Part shown: piece by piece, positions 33,764-43,278 of the stretch | How the letters are laid out: each line of letters opens with the position of its first letter | How positions within the stretch are numbered: position 1 is the first letter of the stretch | NCBI GenBank assembly: GCA_947588815.1 | Contig: CANQAG010000002.1 | Coordinates: 1 to 64,000 of the forward strand | Length of the DNA stretch: 64,000 nucleotides | Reading direction: 5' to 3' | Origin: an uncultured Bacilli bacterium | Lineage (GTDB): Bacteria; Bacillota_I; Bacilli_A; RFN20; CAG-449 | Notes under the pieces: generated by a model | The model's input: only the letters and a program-made list of their open reading frames with translations | What the model was told of the DNA's origin: nothing | Database searches by the model: none | Made by a program: the position numbers and the translations under genes

Positions 33764-36348
33764 TTTCTTTTTCTCCTTCTTAAGGCTTTTAAATCGCTAA
33801 AGCGTAATTTACGAATCATGATATCTACGATAAATAAGATTACTATGACTAAGATTAGATATAAACTAATACTATCGTAGAATCGTGAACTTGCTTCATC
33901 ATAAGAGATGACATAATCATAATCTAACGCGACAATTCCGTTTTCACCGACAATTTGATATAAAAGTTCTTCGTCGGTAGAATGAAAATAATCATATTCT
34001 TTTGAGTAAGAAAAGTCAAAATATTTCGTATCACGATATGTATTTTCCCCATTATGGTAAATTAAATCTAAAGTATATAAACCAATTTGCTCTACGCTAA
34101 AGCTCATTTGATATGTAGTAACTTCATTTCTAAAGTATTTAGCTTCTTCTTTTGTGCCATCCGGATGAGTTAAAATGACCTCTAAATAGGCATTATTATT
34201 TAATAAATCAAGATTTATCGTACAATCGGCGCTATAGCCATTCGTGGATATTTCTACATCATAAATGGTCGATACTCTTTCACTCGGTTCTAGATAATGA
34301 ACCATATTATTTAATAACGCCCTTCCTCCAGAAGAGATGTATAGATCGCTTGCCCAAGAAGAATTTAAATCACTCGTAAAGGACATCACTTTACCCTTTC
34401 CAAAATTCCAGTAGGCTAATAAAGGAACTTCACGTTCACCACCTAGATCATTTGTATAAGTGACTGTATAAATCGTTGAGGCACTTCCTTTAATTCTTGA
34501 AAAGTTGTATCCATGAATAGAAGGTAAATTAGTCACATTTTCCATCAAAGGATCATTTTGATACTTATTATGAATTTCAAAAGTACCCTCAACACGCGTA
34601 TTGGTGATTTCATCCGCGACAGATTGTAAGATGACATCGACGATATCTTCACTTTGATTGATATAATAATAAGTTCCATTTCCCTCATTTGCTAAAGTGG
34701 ATAATAAGGCGTCTCCCTCTCTTGAGGAAATATTCAAGAAAGAACACGCAATATTATTTCTTGTCATATTGCTTACAGCCATGATTAAAGCATTGGGATC
34801 ATCCGCGGGTAAACCGTCGGATAAGACAATGACATTCTTTGTTTCGAAATTTGCATTGCGGAGTTGCGAATCTGCTTCTAATAAACCTCCACGCATATTT
34901 GTAGCGCTCGATGTTTGAATGTTATTGATTGCATTAATAATTTGTTCTCTATTTCTTGCACTTGTAAGGGGTTGAATAACATTGGTTTTGTCTCCAAAAG
35001 TGATCACAGTAACATAATCTTGTTCCCCTAGTAAATCTAAACAAGCAATCGCGCCTTCTTTAGCCTTTTGTAAACGATTTTGCTCATCCATTGATGAAGA
35101 GGCGTCAATGACTAAAGCGACGCATTTTGTATCATTTGTTTCAAATTGCACCGGTAACATATTGTTATATTTAGACATCGTTTCAGAACTGGTACCGGAA
35201 GCATAAGTTGTGCCATATGTGACTAAAGATTTTCCATAAGTCGCCACAACTTTTTCTAAATTCGTTACTAATTCTTCATGATGCGGTAAACCCACAATAT
35301 TTGCATTTGCAAATACAAATTCATCGTATTTACATAAATCTTCAAGAAGATAAGGAGTTTCCTCACGATTAAAGAAAGGATCAATCACACAATTTTCATT
35401 ATAAAGAGAAGCAATGGTATTGCAATCTGAATATTTATCTCCGACAATCATCACTTTATATTCATCTACAACTTCTTGAACAAAATATTTAATATTATTT
35501 CTTTCGTCATCTTGTTCATTTCCTTTTACTTCAAGATAATAAGAATGATTTCCCTTAGTTTCCGTATTTAAAGCAAACTCAATGATATTAATTCCCTTCA
35601 TTAAGCTTAAATTTTTTGTTTCTTTTACTTTATCATCTTCATAGAGGGTACATGGAACTTGCATTTGATTTCCTGCTTGAATAGAAGCTTTTACCGTTTC
35701 ATTTCGATCGATATAAGTTTTATTAATATAATCTAAACTATTAATTTGGACATCATAATCATGAACTTCATGATCTAAATAGATAGCGTCGACTTGAATA
35801 TTTTTGCTTTGAATATCGACCATGGCTCTTAAAACATGATTATCTGTTTCCCCGCCATCGGAGATGAGAATCATCTTTTTAAAGACATTATCATGATACA
35901 AAGTAGAGGTATATTGAATGGCACTTTCAATATTCGTCGCACTTTTATCTACACTAGATTCTTTAACACTTCTTAAAGCGCTGCCTAAAGGAGATAATAG
36001 TTCGTAATTTTTAGCAAAGGTTACAACACCCATCGAAGAATGATTATCTAAATGAGCATAAATCTTTTGAATTTGTTCATCGATTTTATCTAGTTCATCG
36101 TTATTGGATTCGGAAACATCGGCAAGAACATAGACTTCACTATCTTCATTGGACTTCAAAAAGGAAACGTCGACACACGCGGTAGTGATAAGTAAAGCAA
36201 TAAGCAGATGAATGATTAAGGAGATAATATTCTTAGGACTCTTCTTTCCTGCTTTCATACGAATAAAGGGCACTAAGATAAGCGCTAATAAGGGAATAAT
36301 TAATAAAAACAACCACGGATGGGCAAATTTAATATTGTTCATGAGCAT
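33760..36348 (-). CDS. Membrane protein with two vWA domains and a GATase1-like segment
   Basis: The product (862 aa) has two N-terminal membrane helices (about 8-28, 40-60) and a first vWA domain (about 68-200) with a partial MIDAS (VLADVSESN). A beta-rich linker leads to a region like class I glutamine amidotransferase folds (about 285-400) without an obvious catalytic Cys. A second, complete vWA follows (about 405-570: VIDASSSMD, a TNMRGGL Thr and VLSDGLPADDP), then a beta domain and a C-terminal membrane helix (about 830-850). It belongs to the BatA/YfbK-like membrane vWA partners of MoxR ATPases. It overlaps both neighbours. Confidence 0.8.
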   Translation of the reverse strand: MLMNNIKFAHPWLFLLIIPLLALILVPFIRMKAGKKSPKNIISLIIHLLIALLITTACVDVSFLKSNEDSEVYVLADVSESNNDELDKIDEQIQKIYAHLDNHSSMGVVTFAKNYELLSPLGSALRSVKESSVDKSATNIESAIQYTSTLYHDNVFKKMILISDGGETDNHVLRAMVDIQSKNIQVDAIYLDHEVHDYDVQINSLDYINKTYIDRNETVKASIQAGNQMQVPCTLYEDDKVKETKNLSLMKGINIIEFALNTETKGNHSYYLEVKGNEQDDERNNIKYFVQEVVDEYKVMIVGDKYSDCNTIASLYNENCVIDPFFNREETPYLLEDLCKYDEFVFANANIVGLPHHEELVTNLEKVVATYGKSLVTYGTTYASGTSSETMSKYNNMLPVQFETNDTKCVALVIDASSSMDEQNRLQKAKEGAIACLDLLGEQDYVTVITFGDKTNVIQPLTSARNREQIINAINNIQTSSATNMRGGLLEADSQLRNANFETKNVIVLSDGLPADDPNALIMAVSNMTRNNIACSFLNISSREGDALLSTLANEGNGTYYYINQSEDIVDVILQSVADEITNTRVEGTFEIHNKYQNDPLMENVTNLPSIHGYNFSRIKGSASTIYTVTYTNDLGGEREVPLLAYWNFGKGKVMSFTSDLNSSWASDLYISSGGRALLNNMVHYLEPSERVSTIYDVEISTNGYSADCTINLDLLNNNAYLEVILTHPDGTKEEAKYFRNEVTTYQMSFSVEQIGLYTLDLIYHNGENTYRDTKYFDFSYSKEYDYFHSTDEELLYQIVGENGIVALDYDYVISYDEASSRFYDSISLYLILVIVILFIVDIMIRKLRFSDLKALRRRKRK

Positions 36349-38158
36349 ACACCATCCAATCTAAAATAAAGAAAATAGCCCCAAGAAGAACAATGATCAT
36401 CAATTGATCGACAATCGAGGTATTTTTTATAATATTCGCATTTTCAACAAGGGCAAAAGAAGCGTCTTTTGTCACAGTGACATAACCTTCATCTTTAGAA
36501 AATCCAACATAAATAGGATAAGTTCTGGTTTCATTTTGTGAAGTGATTTGTATCTTATAAGTACCTACTTCTTTTAAACGATAATATTCAATATTTGAAT
36601 TAAAGGAAATATATTTTACATCTTCAGAAGGAGTCGTAATTCGCGCGCTTTCAAATCCTGAAGAGACATTGATTTGTAAATCATCTCCCGCGACATAATT
36701 TTTATCCTCAATAGGACTTGGTAAAGAATAATTTAATAAATTTCTCATCAAAGGAATAAAATCATATAGAATCGGTAGGTCACTATCATCAAGTGCAAAA
36801 GAGAAAACGACTTCTCTAGCGTTATCTTCTGTAGTACCGACAAATAATAAAGGAACAGAATCATAACTTAAAATCGTAGTAAAGGGTTCGTATAAACTAT
36901 ATTTATAATATTGATATAGCATCATTTGATTTTGATGAGTTCCTTCTGTGATTTGTCTATATAAAGGACTATCCTCTCTTTGATAACGGACACTATAAGA
37001 AGGCGAAGAAACGCGATGATCTTGAACTAAAAATCCTGAATGATCGACATTTTGATCAATATTGATAAACCAAACAGAACTATTTTCCGGTAATCTAGAT
37101 GGAGTATAACTATCAAAGATATATAAATCATATTCCCCTTCAACATAGGCTTCCGGGGCTATGATATCTAAATCATAAATTCCTATCGCGCGAATCATCG
37201 CTTGAATATAGAATGGAGACTTACTCACCAAAGCAATCTTTGATTTGTTCTTGTTCGTCAAAGGATAATAAGAATCTTCATTATCTAAAGCTAAACTATC
37301 TTCATTATTAATTTTAACACTTGCTTTTTCATATGTTCTTTTTACGACATCAAATTGGAAAGGAGTTTCGATATCTTTTAAAACGCTAATTTCTTGACTT
37401 CTTAATTCATTATCATCGAGTAATAAAGATAAAGATAATGTAGTATCTTCTTCGTAAGATAAAACATTTCCCTCAAAGATAAGACGATTGTTTTCTTCTT
37501 TAACCGAAAGATCATAAATCGCATAATTTTGTTCATGATTAGATAAATTCACCCATTCAACATTATCAATATGGGTATATGTTTTATCAGTATAAACGAT
37601 TAATTTAGATATCTCGCCATTTTGATAATAAGAAAGTGCAGTATCTAAAGCATCATCAAGTTCAATATAAGAATCTTCGGGAGTTAAGCGATTGCTTAAT
37701 TGATAAAAGATGTCTTTATCTTTAGCTCTTTTAGCAATAGTTTGAGACTCACTTCCGGCATAAATTAAAGTATACGTACTTCCTATTAAAGAAGAAGAAA
37801 CTGTGGAATTTATTTGTTCTTTTGCCTTTTCAAATCGAGATTTCCCATCTTGTGCAATATTCATACTTCCCGAAGCATCTAAAATAAAACAAATATTCTC
37901 GGCTTGATCAGGAAGATAAAAGACAGGATGAGCTAAAGAAATCGATAAGAATAATACCGCGATAATTTCAAAGATTAAACTTAATAAGCCTTCAAAACGA
38001 CGTAGAATCTTCTTTCTTTTTAAGAATTTTTCACTTAATTCAAATAAATAAGAAGAAGATACAATATGCTCTTTATATCGATTTCTTATAATGTAGATAA
38101 TGATTAAGATCGGTATTCCAATTAAACCTAATAAACCCCATGGATATAGAAAACTCAT
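36329..38158 (-). CDS. BatA-like membrane vWA protein
   Basis: The product (609 aa) has the BatA N-terminus (YPWGLLGLIGIPILIIIY, then a second helix near 58-78). A vWA domain starts at FILDASGSMN (near residue 89), and its MIDAS DxSxS is complete. The middle is beta-rich (about 215-300), a GATase1-like Rossmann segment follows (about 300-450), and the last membrane helix is near 585-605. The vWA probably binds a partner in a metal-dependent way outside or at the membrane. Start and stop overlap the flanking genes by 4 and 20 bases. Confidence 0.82.
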   Translation of the reverse strand: MSFLYPWGLLGLIGIPILIIIYIIRNRYKEHIVSSSYLFELSEKFLKRKKILRRFEGLLSLIFEIIAVLFLSISLAHPVFYLPDQAENICFILDASGSMNIAQDGKSRFEKAKEQINSTVSSSLIGSTYTLIYAGSESQTIAKRAKDKDIFYQLSNRLTPEDSYIELDDALDTALSYYQNGEISKLIVYTDKTYTHIDNVEWVNLSNHEQNYAIYDLSVKEENNRLIFEGNVLSYEEDTTLSLSLLLDDNELRSQEISVLKDIETPFQFDVVKRTYEKASVKINNEDSLALDNEDSYYPLTNKNKSKIALVSKSPFYIQAMIRAIGIYDLDIIAPEAYVEGEYDLYIFDSYTPSRLPENSSVWFINIDQNVDHSGFLVQDHRVSSPSYSVRYQREDSPLYRQITEGTHQNQMMLYQYYKYSLYEPFTTILSYDSVPLLFVGTTEDNAREVVFSFALDDSDLPILYDFIPLMRNLLNYSLPSPIEDKNYVAGDDLQINVSSGFESARITTPSEDVKYISFNSNIEYYRLKEVGTYKIQITSQNETRTYPIYVGFSKDEGYVTVTKDASFALVENANIIKNTSIVDQLMIIVLLGAIFFILDWMVYAHEQY

Positions 38159-39030
38159 TTTACAATCTCCATAGACATGAAGTCTTTAAAAAATACATCT
38201 TGCAAAGAACGCTCGACAGGAATTAATAAATATTTAGCATCCCGTATTTCACAATAATTTTTAATTCTATTTGTGACATACTTTACGGCTTCTTGATAAG
38301 CCTCTAAAACATTTTGTGTGATATTGTTTTTATAATATCGTTCATTATTTTCGCTATCGTAAAGAATCACTTTTCCCCTTTTCGAAGGATTTAATTCTTC
38401 TTGAGAAAGAACTTGTAAACATAAAACATCTCTTCTTTTTTCACGAAGGTGATCAATGGAATATTCATAAGGTAAGTCTGTGAGGAAATCAGAAATGATG
38501 ATCGAATTTCCATCCCCATATCCCACATTTGATTTTAGGATGGCTTCCAAAAGATTACTTTCTCCTTTAAACTCCACTTCATTTAATCTATTGATATAGT
38601 TTAAATACGAATCTTTTCCTACGACATTTTCCATGATGCCATATAATTGATTTTCTTGAACATAATAAATCGATACTTTGTCCATGTATTTGATAGATAA
38701 ATAAGCAAGTGACGCGGCAAGTTCTAACGCTCTTATGCCTTTAGAAAAATAGCCCATCGACGCTGAGGCATCAATATAGATCTTTGTATGTAATTGTCTT
38801 TCATCTAAAAACAGCTTTAAAAAGAGATTATCGGTACGCGCAAAAACACTCCAGTCGATTTTACTGACATCATCTCCAGGAATATATTCCCTATAATCAG
38901 CGAATTCTACTGAGGAACCATAACTTTTTGTCTTATGATTTCCTCCAAATCTTCCTTGAATGATATCGTGTATTGATAACTGCAGTAATTCGATTTGCTC
39001 TAAAAATTGATCATCGATAATCTGCTTCAT
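38155..39030 (-). CDS. DUF58 domain protein
   Basis: The 291 aa product is a DUF58 protein, the usual third component of MoxR-vWA loci. The signature YIPGDDVSKIDWSVFART lies near residues 50-67, preceded by GRFGGNHKTKSYGSSVEFADY. A vWA-like fold follows (KIYIDASASMGYFSKG near 90, with DxSxS). It is soluble here, lacking the two N-terminal membrane helices that many DUF58 proteins carry. Two bases separate it from the MoxR gene. Confidence 0.88.
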   Translation of the reverse strand: MKQIIDDQFLEQIELLQLSIHDIIQGRFGGNHKTKSYGSSVEFADYREYIPGDDVSKIDWSVFARTDNLFLKLFLDERQLHTKIYIDASASMGYFSKGIRALELAASLAYLSIKYMDKVSIYYVQENQLYGIMENVVGKDSYLNYINRLNEVEFKGESNLLEAILKSNVGYGDGNSIIISDFLTDLPYEYSIDHLREKRRDVLCLQVLSQEELNPSKRGKVILYDSENNERYYKNNITQNVLEAYQEAVKYVTNRIKNYCEIRDAKYLLIPVERSLQDVFFKDFMSMEIVK

Positions 39031-39032
39031 AA

Positions 39033-40016
39033 TTAATGACCTTTTTTATTCTCTTGGATTAATAAAGAAATCACCTCATCACAAGATAGATGTTCATTAA
39101 TCGCATTGTAGTTAATCTTAATACGATGCCTTAATATAGGATAACAAAGAGCGTCGATATCTTCATAACTTACATTAAATCTTCCTTCGATTAAGGCTCT
39201 GATTTTTGCCGTGGTAATTAAAGCTTGACCCGCGCGAGGGGACGCACCATAACGGATATATTTTTTTGCCACTTCTGAAGTATCTTTTAATTCAGGGTGA
39301 CTAGAAGAAACTAGTTTCATGGCATATGTAACAATTTCAGGAAGAACCGGGACGTCTTTTGCTAATGCCCTCATTGCTAAAATGGTTGGTCCATCGATAA
39401 TTTTCGTCGCAACTTCATCCATCGTAACTTGTGTCATATTGACGATGTTTTCAAGCTCTTCATTGCTAGGAAATTCCATGACTAATTTAAACATGAAGCG
39501 GTCCATTTGGGCTTCCGGTAAAGGATAAGTACCATCTTGTTCGATGGGGTTTTCTGTTGCCATAACAAAGAAGGGTTCATCAATTTTATAAGTTTGATTT
39601 GAAACCGTGACACTATGCTCTTGCATGACTTCGAGTAAAGCAGATTGTGTTTTAGGGGTTGCTCTATTGATTTCATCGGCAAGAATTAAATTTGCAAAGA
39701 TGGGTCCTTTTTGGAATCTTGTATTGAGTTTTCCTTGTTCATCTTTTTCGATGATATTCATACCGATTAAATCTGATGGCATTAAATCTGGCGTAAATTG
39801 AATTCTTGAAAAAGGTAAACTTAAAGTTTGACTTAAAGAACGAACTAGACGTGTTTTACCAACGCCTGGAACACCTTCAAGAAGAACATTACCTCCTGCA
39901 AGAATCGCAATAATGACATTATCGATTACCTCTTCTTGACCGACGACATCCTTATGGACTTCTTCTTTGATCTTTTTGACTAATGTTGCAAATTCACTGA
40001 TTTCTAATTTTTTCAT
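39033..40016 (-). CDS. MoxR-family AAA+ ATPase
   Basis: The product (327 aa) is a MoxR ATPase. It has Walker A GVPGVGKT (near residue 45), Walker B LILADEINR (near 105), the sensor 1 region FFVMATENPIEQDGTYPLPE and an arginine-finger segment QMDRFMFKL. The C-terminal helical lid has SPRAGQALI. MoxR proteins act as chaperones that assemble or activate partners using vWA proteins as adaptors. Its ATG overlaps the upstream stop (ATGA). AAGGAGAA is the ribosome binding site. Confidence 0.93.
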   Translation of the reverse strand: MKKLEISEFATLVKKIKEEVHKDVVGQEEVIDNVIIAILAGGNVLLEGVPGVGKTRLVRSLSQTLSLPFSRIQFTPDLMPSDLIGMNIIEKDEQGKLNTRFQKGPIFANLILADEINRATPKTQSALLEVMQEHSVTVSNQTYKIDEPFFVMATENPIEQDGTYPLPEAQMDRFMFKLVMEFPSNEELENIVNMTQVTMDEVATKIIDGPTILAMRALAKDVPVLPEIVTYAMKLVSSSHPELKDTSEVAKKYIRYGASPRAGQALITTAKIRALIEGRFNVSYEDIDALCYPILRHRIKINYNAINEHLSCDEVISLLIQENKKGH

Positions 40017-40942
40017 AGCATTCTCCTTTTTATCGCCATTTGTGGCTCACTATTTCCTTCGTTATTTTTACTTTGATCATATAATGATTTAAAGTAATCA
40101 TCTAGAATATCTTCAAGATCATCGGGGATATTTCCTTGTATTTCACCTTCGACGATTTGATTATAATAATCATCCAGAACATCGCCAAGTTCTGTAAATC
40201 CGTCTTTAGTAAAGACATGACCATCGCCATATTGGGTTTCTCCATCTCCGCTTTGTATGGAATTTGAAGAATCCGAGTTTTGGCTTGCACTATCGATATC
40301 TCCTGAATCGATTTCACTGGTTTCTCCGGATTCTACACTAGTTAAATCTCCGCTTTCAATTCCTGAATCGCTTCCTTGTTCTCCACCTTGCATTGAAGTT
40401 GACTCACTGGTCACTAAGCTTGTATCGATGGAGCTTGAATCAAGTGAACTATTCGAGCTAAGATCTTCTCTAAAAGGGGAATTAGGATTTAAAGGAATGA
40501 AAAAAGATCCTCCAACAATTAAAAGTGCTATAACTAAAGAAATATAATAACCAATAGGAATCACAATAGGTAATTCTTTAGTATCGCAATTCAGTAAAGA
40601 TAGCTTTGTATCTTCTTTTTGCTTAATTAAAATTTCATTGTCATTTGATGGATATTCTACCATCGTTTGAGTTTTTTCTTTTAAATGGTATGTTTCATCT
40701 AATCTTTTAGCAATGCTTTTTTCATCTGGCTGATGATTAAAATATACTAAGCAGACAAATATAATAGAAGCACCTAAGAAAATCAAAATATAAAAGATAA
40801 AGAATAAATCAATACCGATTAATTTAAAGGCACCAAAAATAAGAGCAGTAAAAATAGCGCCGAGAGAAATCCCTAATATCAGTGCTTTAATTAAATGTTC
40901 GAGTAAAATTTTCTTGCTAAACTTTTTAAATTCTTCTTTCAT
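40013..40942 (-). CDS. Membrane protein with Ser/Asp-rich tail, first gene of the MoxR operon
   Basis: A protein of about 309 aa with two membrane helices near residues 20-65 and a third near 140-160. A Ser/Gly/Asp/Glu-rich low-complexity segment (about 170-240) follows, then a short acidic helical end with DDYYNQIVEGEIQ and DDYFKSLYDQ. It resembles the poorly described membrane partner encoded ahead of MoxR in many Firmicutes. The start is uncertain. The ATG at 40942 is chosen, while an in-frame TTG at 40954 lacks a ribosome binding site, and GAAAGTGG lies very close to the ATG. Confidence 0.65.
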   Translation of the reverse strand: MKEEFKKFSKKILLEHLIKALILGISLGAIFTALIFGAFKLIGIDLFFIFYILIFLGASIIFVCLVYFNHQPDEKSIAKRLDETYHLKEKTQTMVEYPSNDNEILIKQKEDTKLSLLNCDTKELPIVIPIGYYISLVIALLIVGGSFFIPLNPNSPFREDLSSNSSLDSSSIDTSLVTSESTSMQGGEQGSDSGIESGDLTSVESGETSEIDSGDIDSASQNSDSSNSIQSGDGETQYGDGHVFTKDGFTELGDVLDDYYNQIVEGEIQGNIPDDLEDILDDYFKSLYDQSKNNEGNSEPQMAIKRRML

Positions 40943-40996
40943 ATCCACTTTCAATTAAGACTTTTATATTTATATAAAATATAAAATTTTGCGTTA

Positions 40997-41024
40997 ATTA
41001 TAGCATATCTCCCTTTCTTTTCAA
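40997..41024 (-). promoter_or_regulatory. Promoter of the MoxR/vWA operon
   Basis: TTGAAA (41024-41019), a 16-base spacer and TATAAT (41002-40997) on the minus strand, with TGC before the -10. It is divergent from bipA. Confidence 0.7.
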
Positions 41025-41133
41025 GAGAAAAAAATCGAATATGAAAATTCGTATCTTTAGAAAATAAATTAATCTTAAACACTTAACATCATTGAATTTT
41101 TTTTGGCAATTTATTTCATCTAGCAAAAATAAT

Positions 41134-41142
41134 TGCTATAAT
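41134..41142 (+). promoter_or_regulatory. Extended -10 promoter of bipA
   Basis: TGCTATAAT precedes the bipA ATG by 24 bases. TTCATC lies 16 bases upstream of the hexamer as a weak -35. Confidence 0.6.
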
Positions 41143-41166
41143 AACAAAGTTTGAGGTGATTTTTAT

Positions 41167-42987
41167 ATGAAAATTAGAAATGTCGCCATCATCGCTCACG
41201 TCGACCACGGAAAAACAACCTTAGTCGACCAATTGTTACGAAAATCAGGAACATTCAGAGACAACGAAGAGGTTCAAGAACGGGCGATGGATAGCAATGA
41301 TATCGAACGGGAACGCGGAATTACGATTTTAGCCAAAACTACTGCGATCAATTACAAAGATTATCGCATAAATATTTTAGACACTCCAGGACACGCCGAC
41401 TTCGGTGGTGAAGTAGAACGAATCATGAAAATGGTTGATGGCTGTGTATTGGTCGTCGATGCACTAGAAGGAACGATGCCACAAACCCGCTTTGTCTTAA
41501 AAAAAGCTTTGGAAGCGCATATTCAACCCATCGTCGTCGTCAATAAAATCGATCGACCAAACGCCGATCCTTCAAGAGTCGTCGACGAAGTGCTTGACCT
41601 TTTTATCGAACTTGGCGCTCCGGATGAACTTTTAGACTTTAAAACGATCTATTGTTCAGCATTGAAAGGAACTTCCTCTTATAGCCCTCTTATCAGCGAT
41701 CAAAAAGAAGGTATGGATCCGATTTTTGAGACGATTATTAGTGAAATTCCCGAACCGCAATGCGATGAAAATGGTGAATTGCAATTTCAACCGGCCCTTC
41801 TTGATTATAACGATTACGTTGGAAAAATCGGAATCGGTCGTATCAATCGCGGAGTCATTAAAACTAACGACATGGTCACATGTTGCCGTTTAGATGGCAC
41901 GACTAAAAATTTTCGCATTCAAAAACTCTATGGTTTTTTAGGTCTAAAGCGACTTGAAATTCAAGAAGCTAAAGCCGGGGATATTGTTGCTATCGCCGGA
42001 TTACCCGACCTTTGTGTCGGTGAAACGATTTGCGAATTCAATAAACCTTGTCCTCTCCCTTTCATTCATATCGATGAACCGACCTTGCAAATGACTTTCG
42101 GAGTCAACTCGTCGCCTTTCGCAGGACGAGATGGAAAACAATTGACTGCCCGTAAAATCGAAGAACGTCTTTACAAAGAAACACAACGCGACGTCTCTTT
42201 GAAAGTCGAACGAATTCCAAATTCTGAAACTTGGATCGTCTCGGGACGTGGTGAATTGCATCTTTCGATTTTAATTGAAAATATGCGACGCGAAGGCTTT
42301 GAATTACAAGTTTCTAAACCCGAAGTTATCATTAAAGAAATCGATGGTGATCCTTGTGAACCATATGAAGACGTGCAAATCGATTGCCCGGAAGATTATG
42401 TTGGTTCCGTAATGGAAGCTTTAGGTTCCCGTGGTGCCGAATTGGTTCATATGTCATACAATGAAGATCAAGTTCGTGTCAATTATGTGATACCTTCGCG
42501 TGGATTACTCGGCTTCATGACTAATTTCATGACCTTAACCAAAGGATACGGAATTATCAATCACACTTTTAAAGAATATCGAAAGCAATTAAAACTAAAT
42601 GTCGGAGAACGTAAAATCGGTGTTCTAGTAGCCACGGACGGTGGTCAATCGACACCATATGCTTTACAACATGTCGAAGAGCGCGGCACGATGTTTATCG
42701 GGCCTGGAGTTGAAGTCTATGAAGGGATGATCGTCGGTGAAAATCGCTACGATATGGATCTAGGCGTTTCCGTGGTTCGCGAAAAGAATCTTTCCAATAT
42801 GCGTTCTTCTTCGAAAGATACGACCGTCGTTTTAAAAAGCCCTCGTCATCTTTCTTTGGAAGAAGCACTCGATTATATCAATACCGATGAACTCGTCGAA
42901 GTGACTCCAAATGCCTATCGGATGCGGAAAAAGATTCTCAATACCGCGGAACGAAAAAAATTTGAAGCGCATCATCGTCAAGATTAA
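41167..42987 (+). CDS. typA: Ribosome-associated GTPase BipA/TypA
   Basis: This 606 aa translational GTPase binds 70S ribosomes and helps late 50S assembly and stress growth. The G motifs are [10 protein letters not shown] (G1), GITI (G2), [10 protein letters not shown] (G3), VVNKIDR (G4) and CSALKG (G5). They are followed by beta-barrel domain II, two alpha/beta domains, and the BipA-specific C-terminal domain with [20 protein letters not shown] (near 485). Length and order are typical. GAGGTGA lies upstream of the ATG. It is monocistronic and divergent from the MoxR operon. Confidence 0.96.
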   Translation: MKIRNVAIIAHVDHGKTTLVDQLLRKSGTFRDNEEVQERAMDSNDIERERGITILAKTTAINYKDYRINILDTPGHADFGGEVERIMKMVDGCVLVVDALEGTMPQTRFVLKKALEAHIQPIVVVNKIDRPNADPSRVVDEVLDLFIELGAPDELLDFKTIYCSALKGTSSYSPLISDQKEGMDPIFETIISEIPEPQCDENGELQFQPALLDYNDYVGKIGIGRINRGVIKTNDMVTCCRLDGTTKNFRIQKLYGFLGLKRLEIQEAKAGDIVAIAGLPDLCVGETICEFNKPCPLPFIHIDEPTLQMTFGVNSSPFAGRDGKQLTARKIEERLYKETQRDVSLKVERIPNSETWIVSGRGELHLSILIENMRREGFELQVSKPEVIIKEIDGDPCEPYEDVQIDCPEDYVGSVMEALGSRGAELVHMSYNEDQVRVNYVIPSRGLLGFMTNFMTLTKGYGIINHTFKEYRKQLKLNVGERKIGVLVATDGGQSTPYALQHVEERGTMFIGPGVEVYEGMIVGENRYDMDLGVSVVREKNLSNMRSSSKDTTVVLKSPRHLSLEEALDYINTDELVEVTPNAYRMRKKILNTAERKKFEAHHRQD

Positions 42988-43143
42988 AAAAAGATAACTA
43001 TATTCTATTGTTTTCCATAATTCTATTTCTCGTTATTTTTGTATAAAATTTATAAATTCCATAATTTAATACTTTTTATATTAACATTTTATTTGCTTTA
43101 TGTATTGCTTACATAGTAGATAATGTTATATAAGATACTGAAT

Positions 43144-43172
43144 TTGACATATGTATTGTCAATATGCATTAT
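43144..43172 (+). promoter_or_regulatory. Possible promoter and operator of the TIR/M24 pair
   Basis: A perfect TTGACA (43144-43149), a 17-base spacer and CATTAT (43167-43172) lie about 105 bases before the TIR gene. The -35 forms an inverted repeat with TGTCAA at 43157-43162. The remaining 291-base gap after bipA is very AT-rich, with nothing else recognised. Confidence 0.45.
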
Positions 43173-43278
43173 TGGTTTTAATTGATTTTTTATTATTGAT
43201 AAACTATAATTACTATACAAAAATTAGCAGCAATAATTAGTGCAGTTTGAATATAGCATAAAACAATGAGGTAGATTT

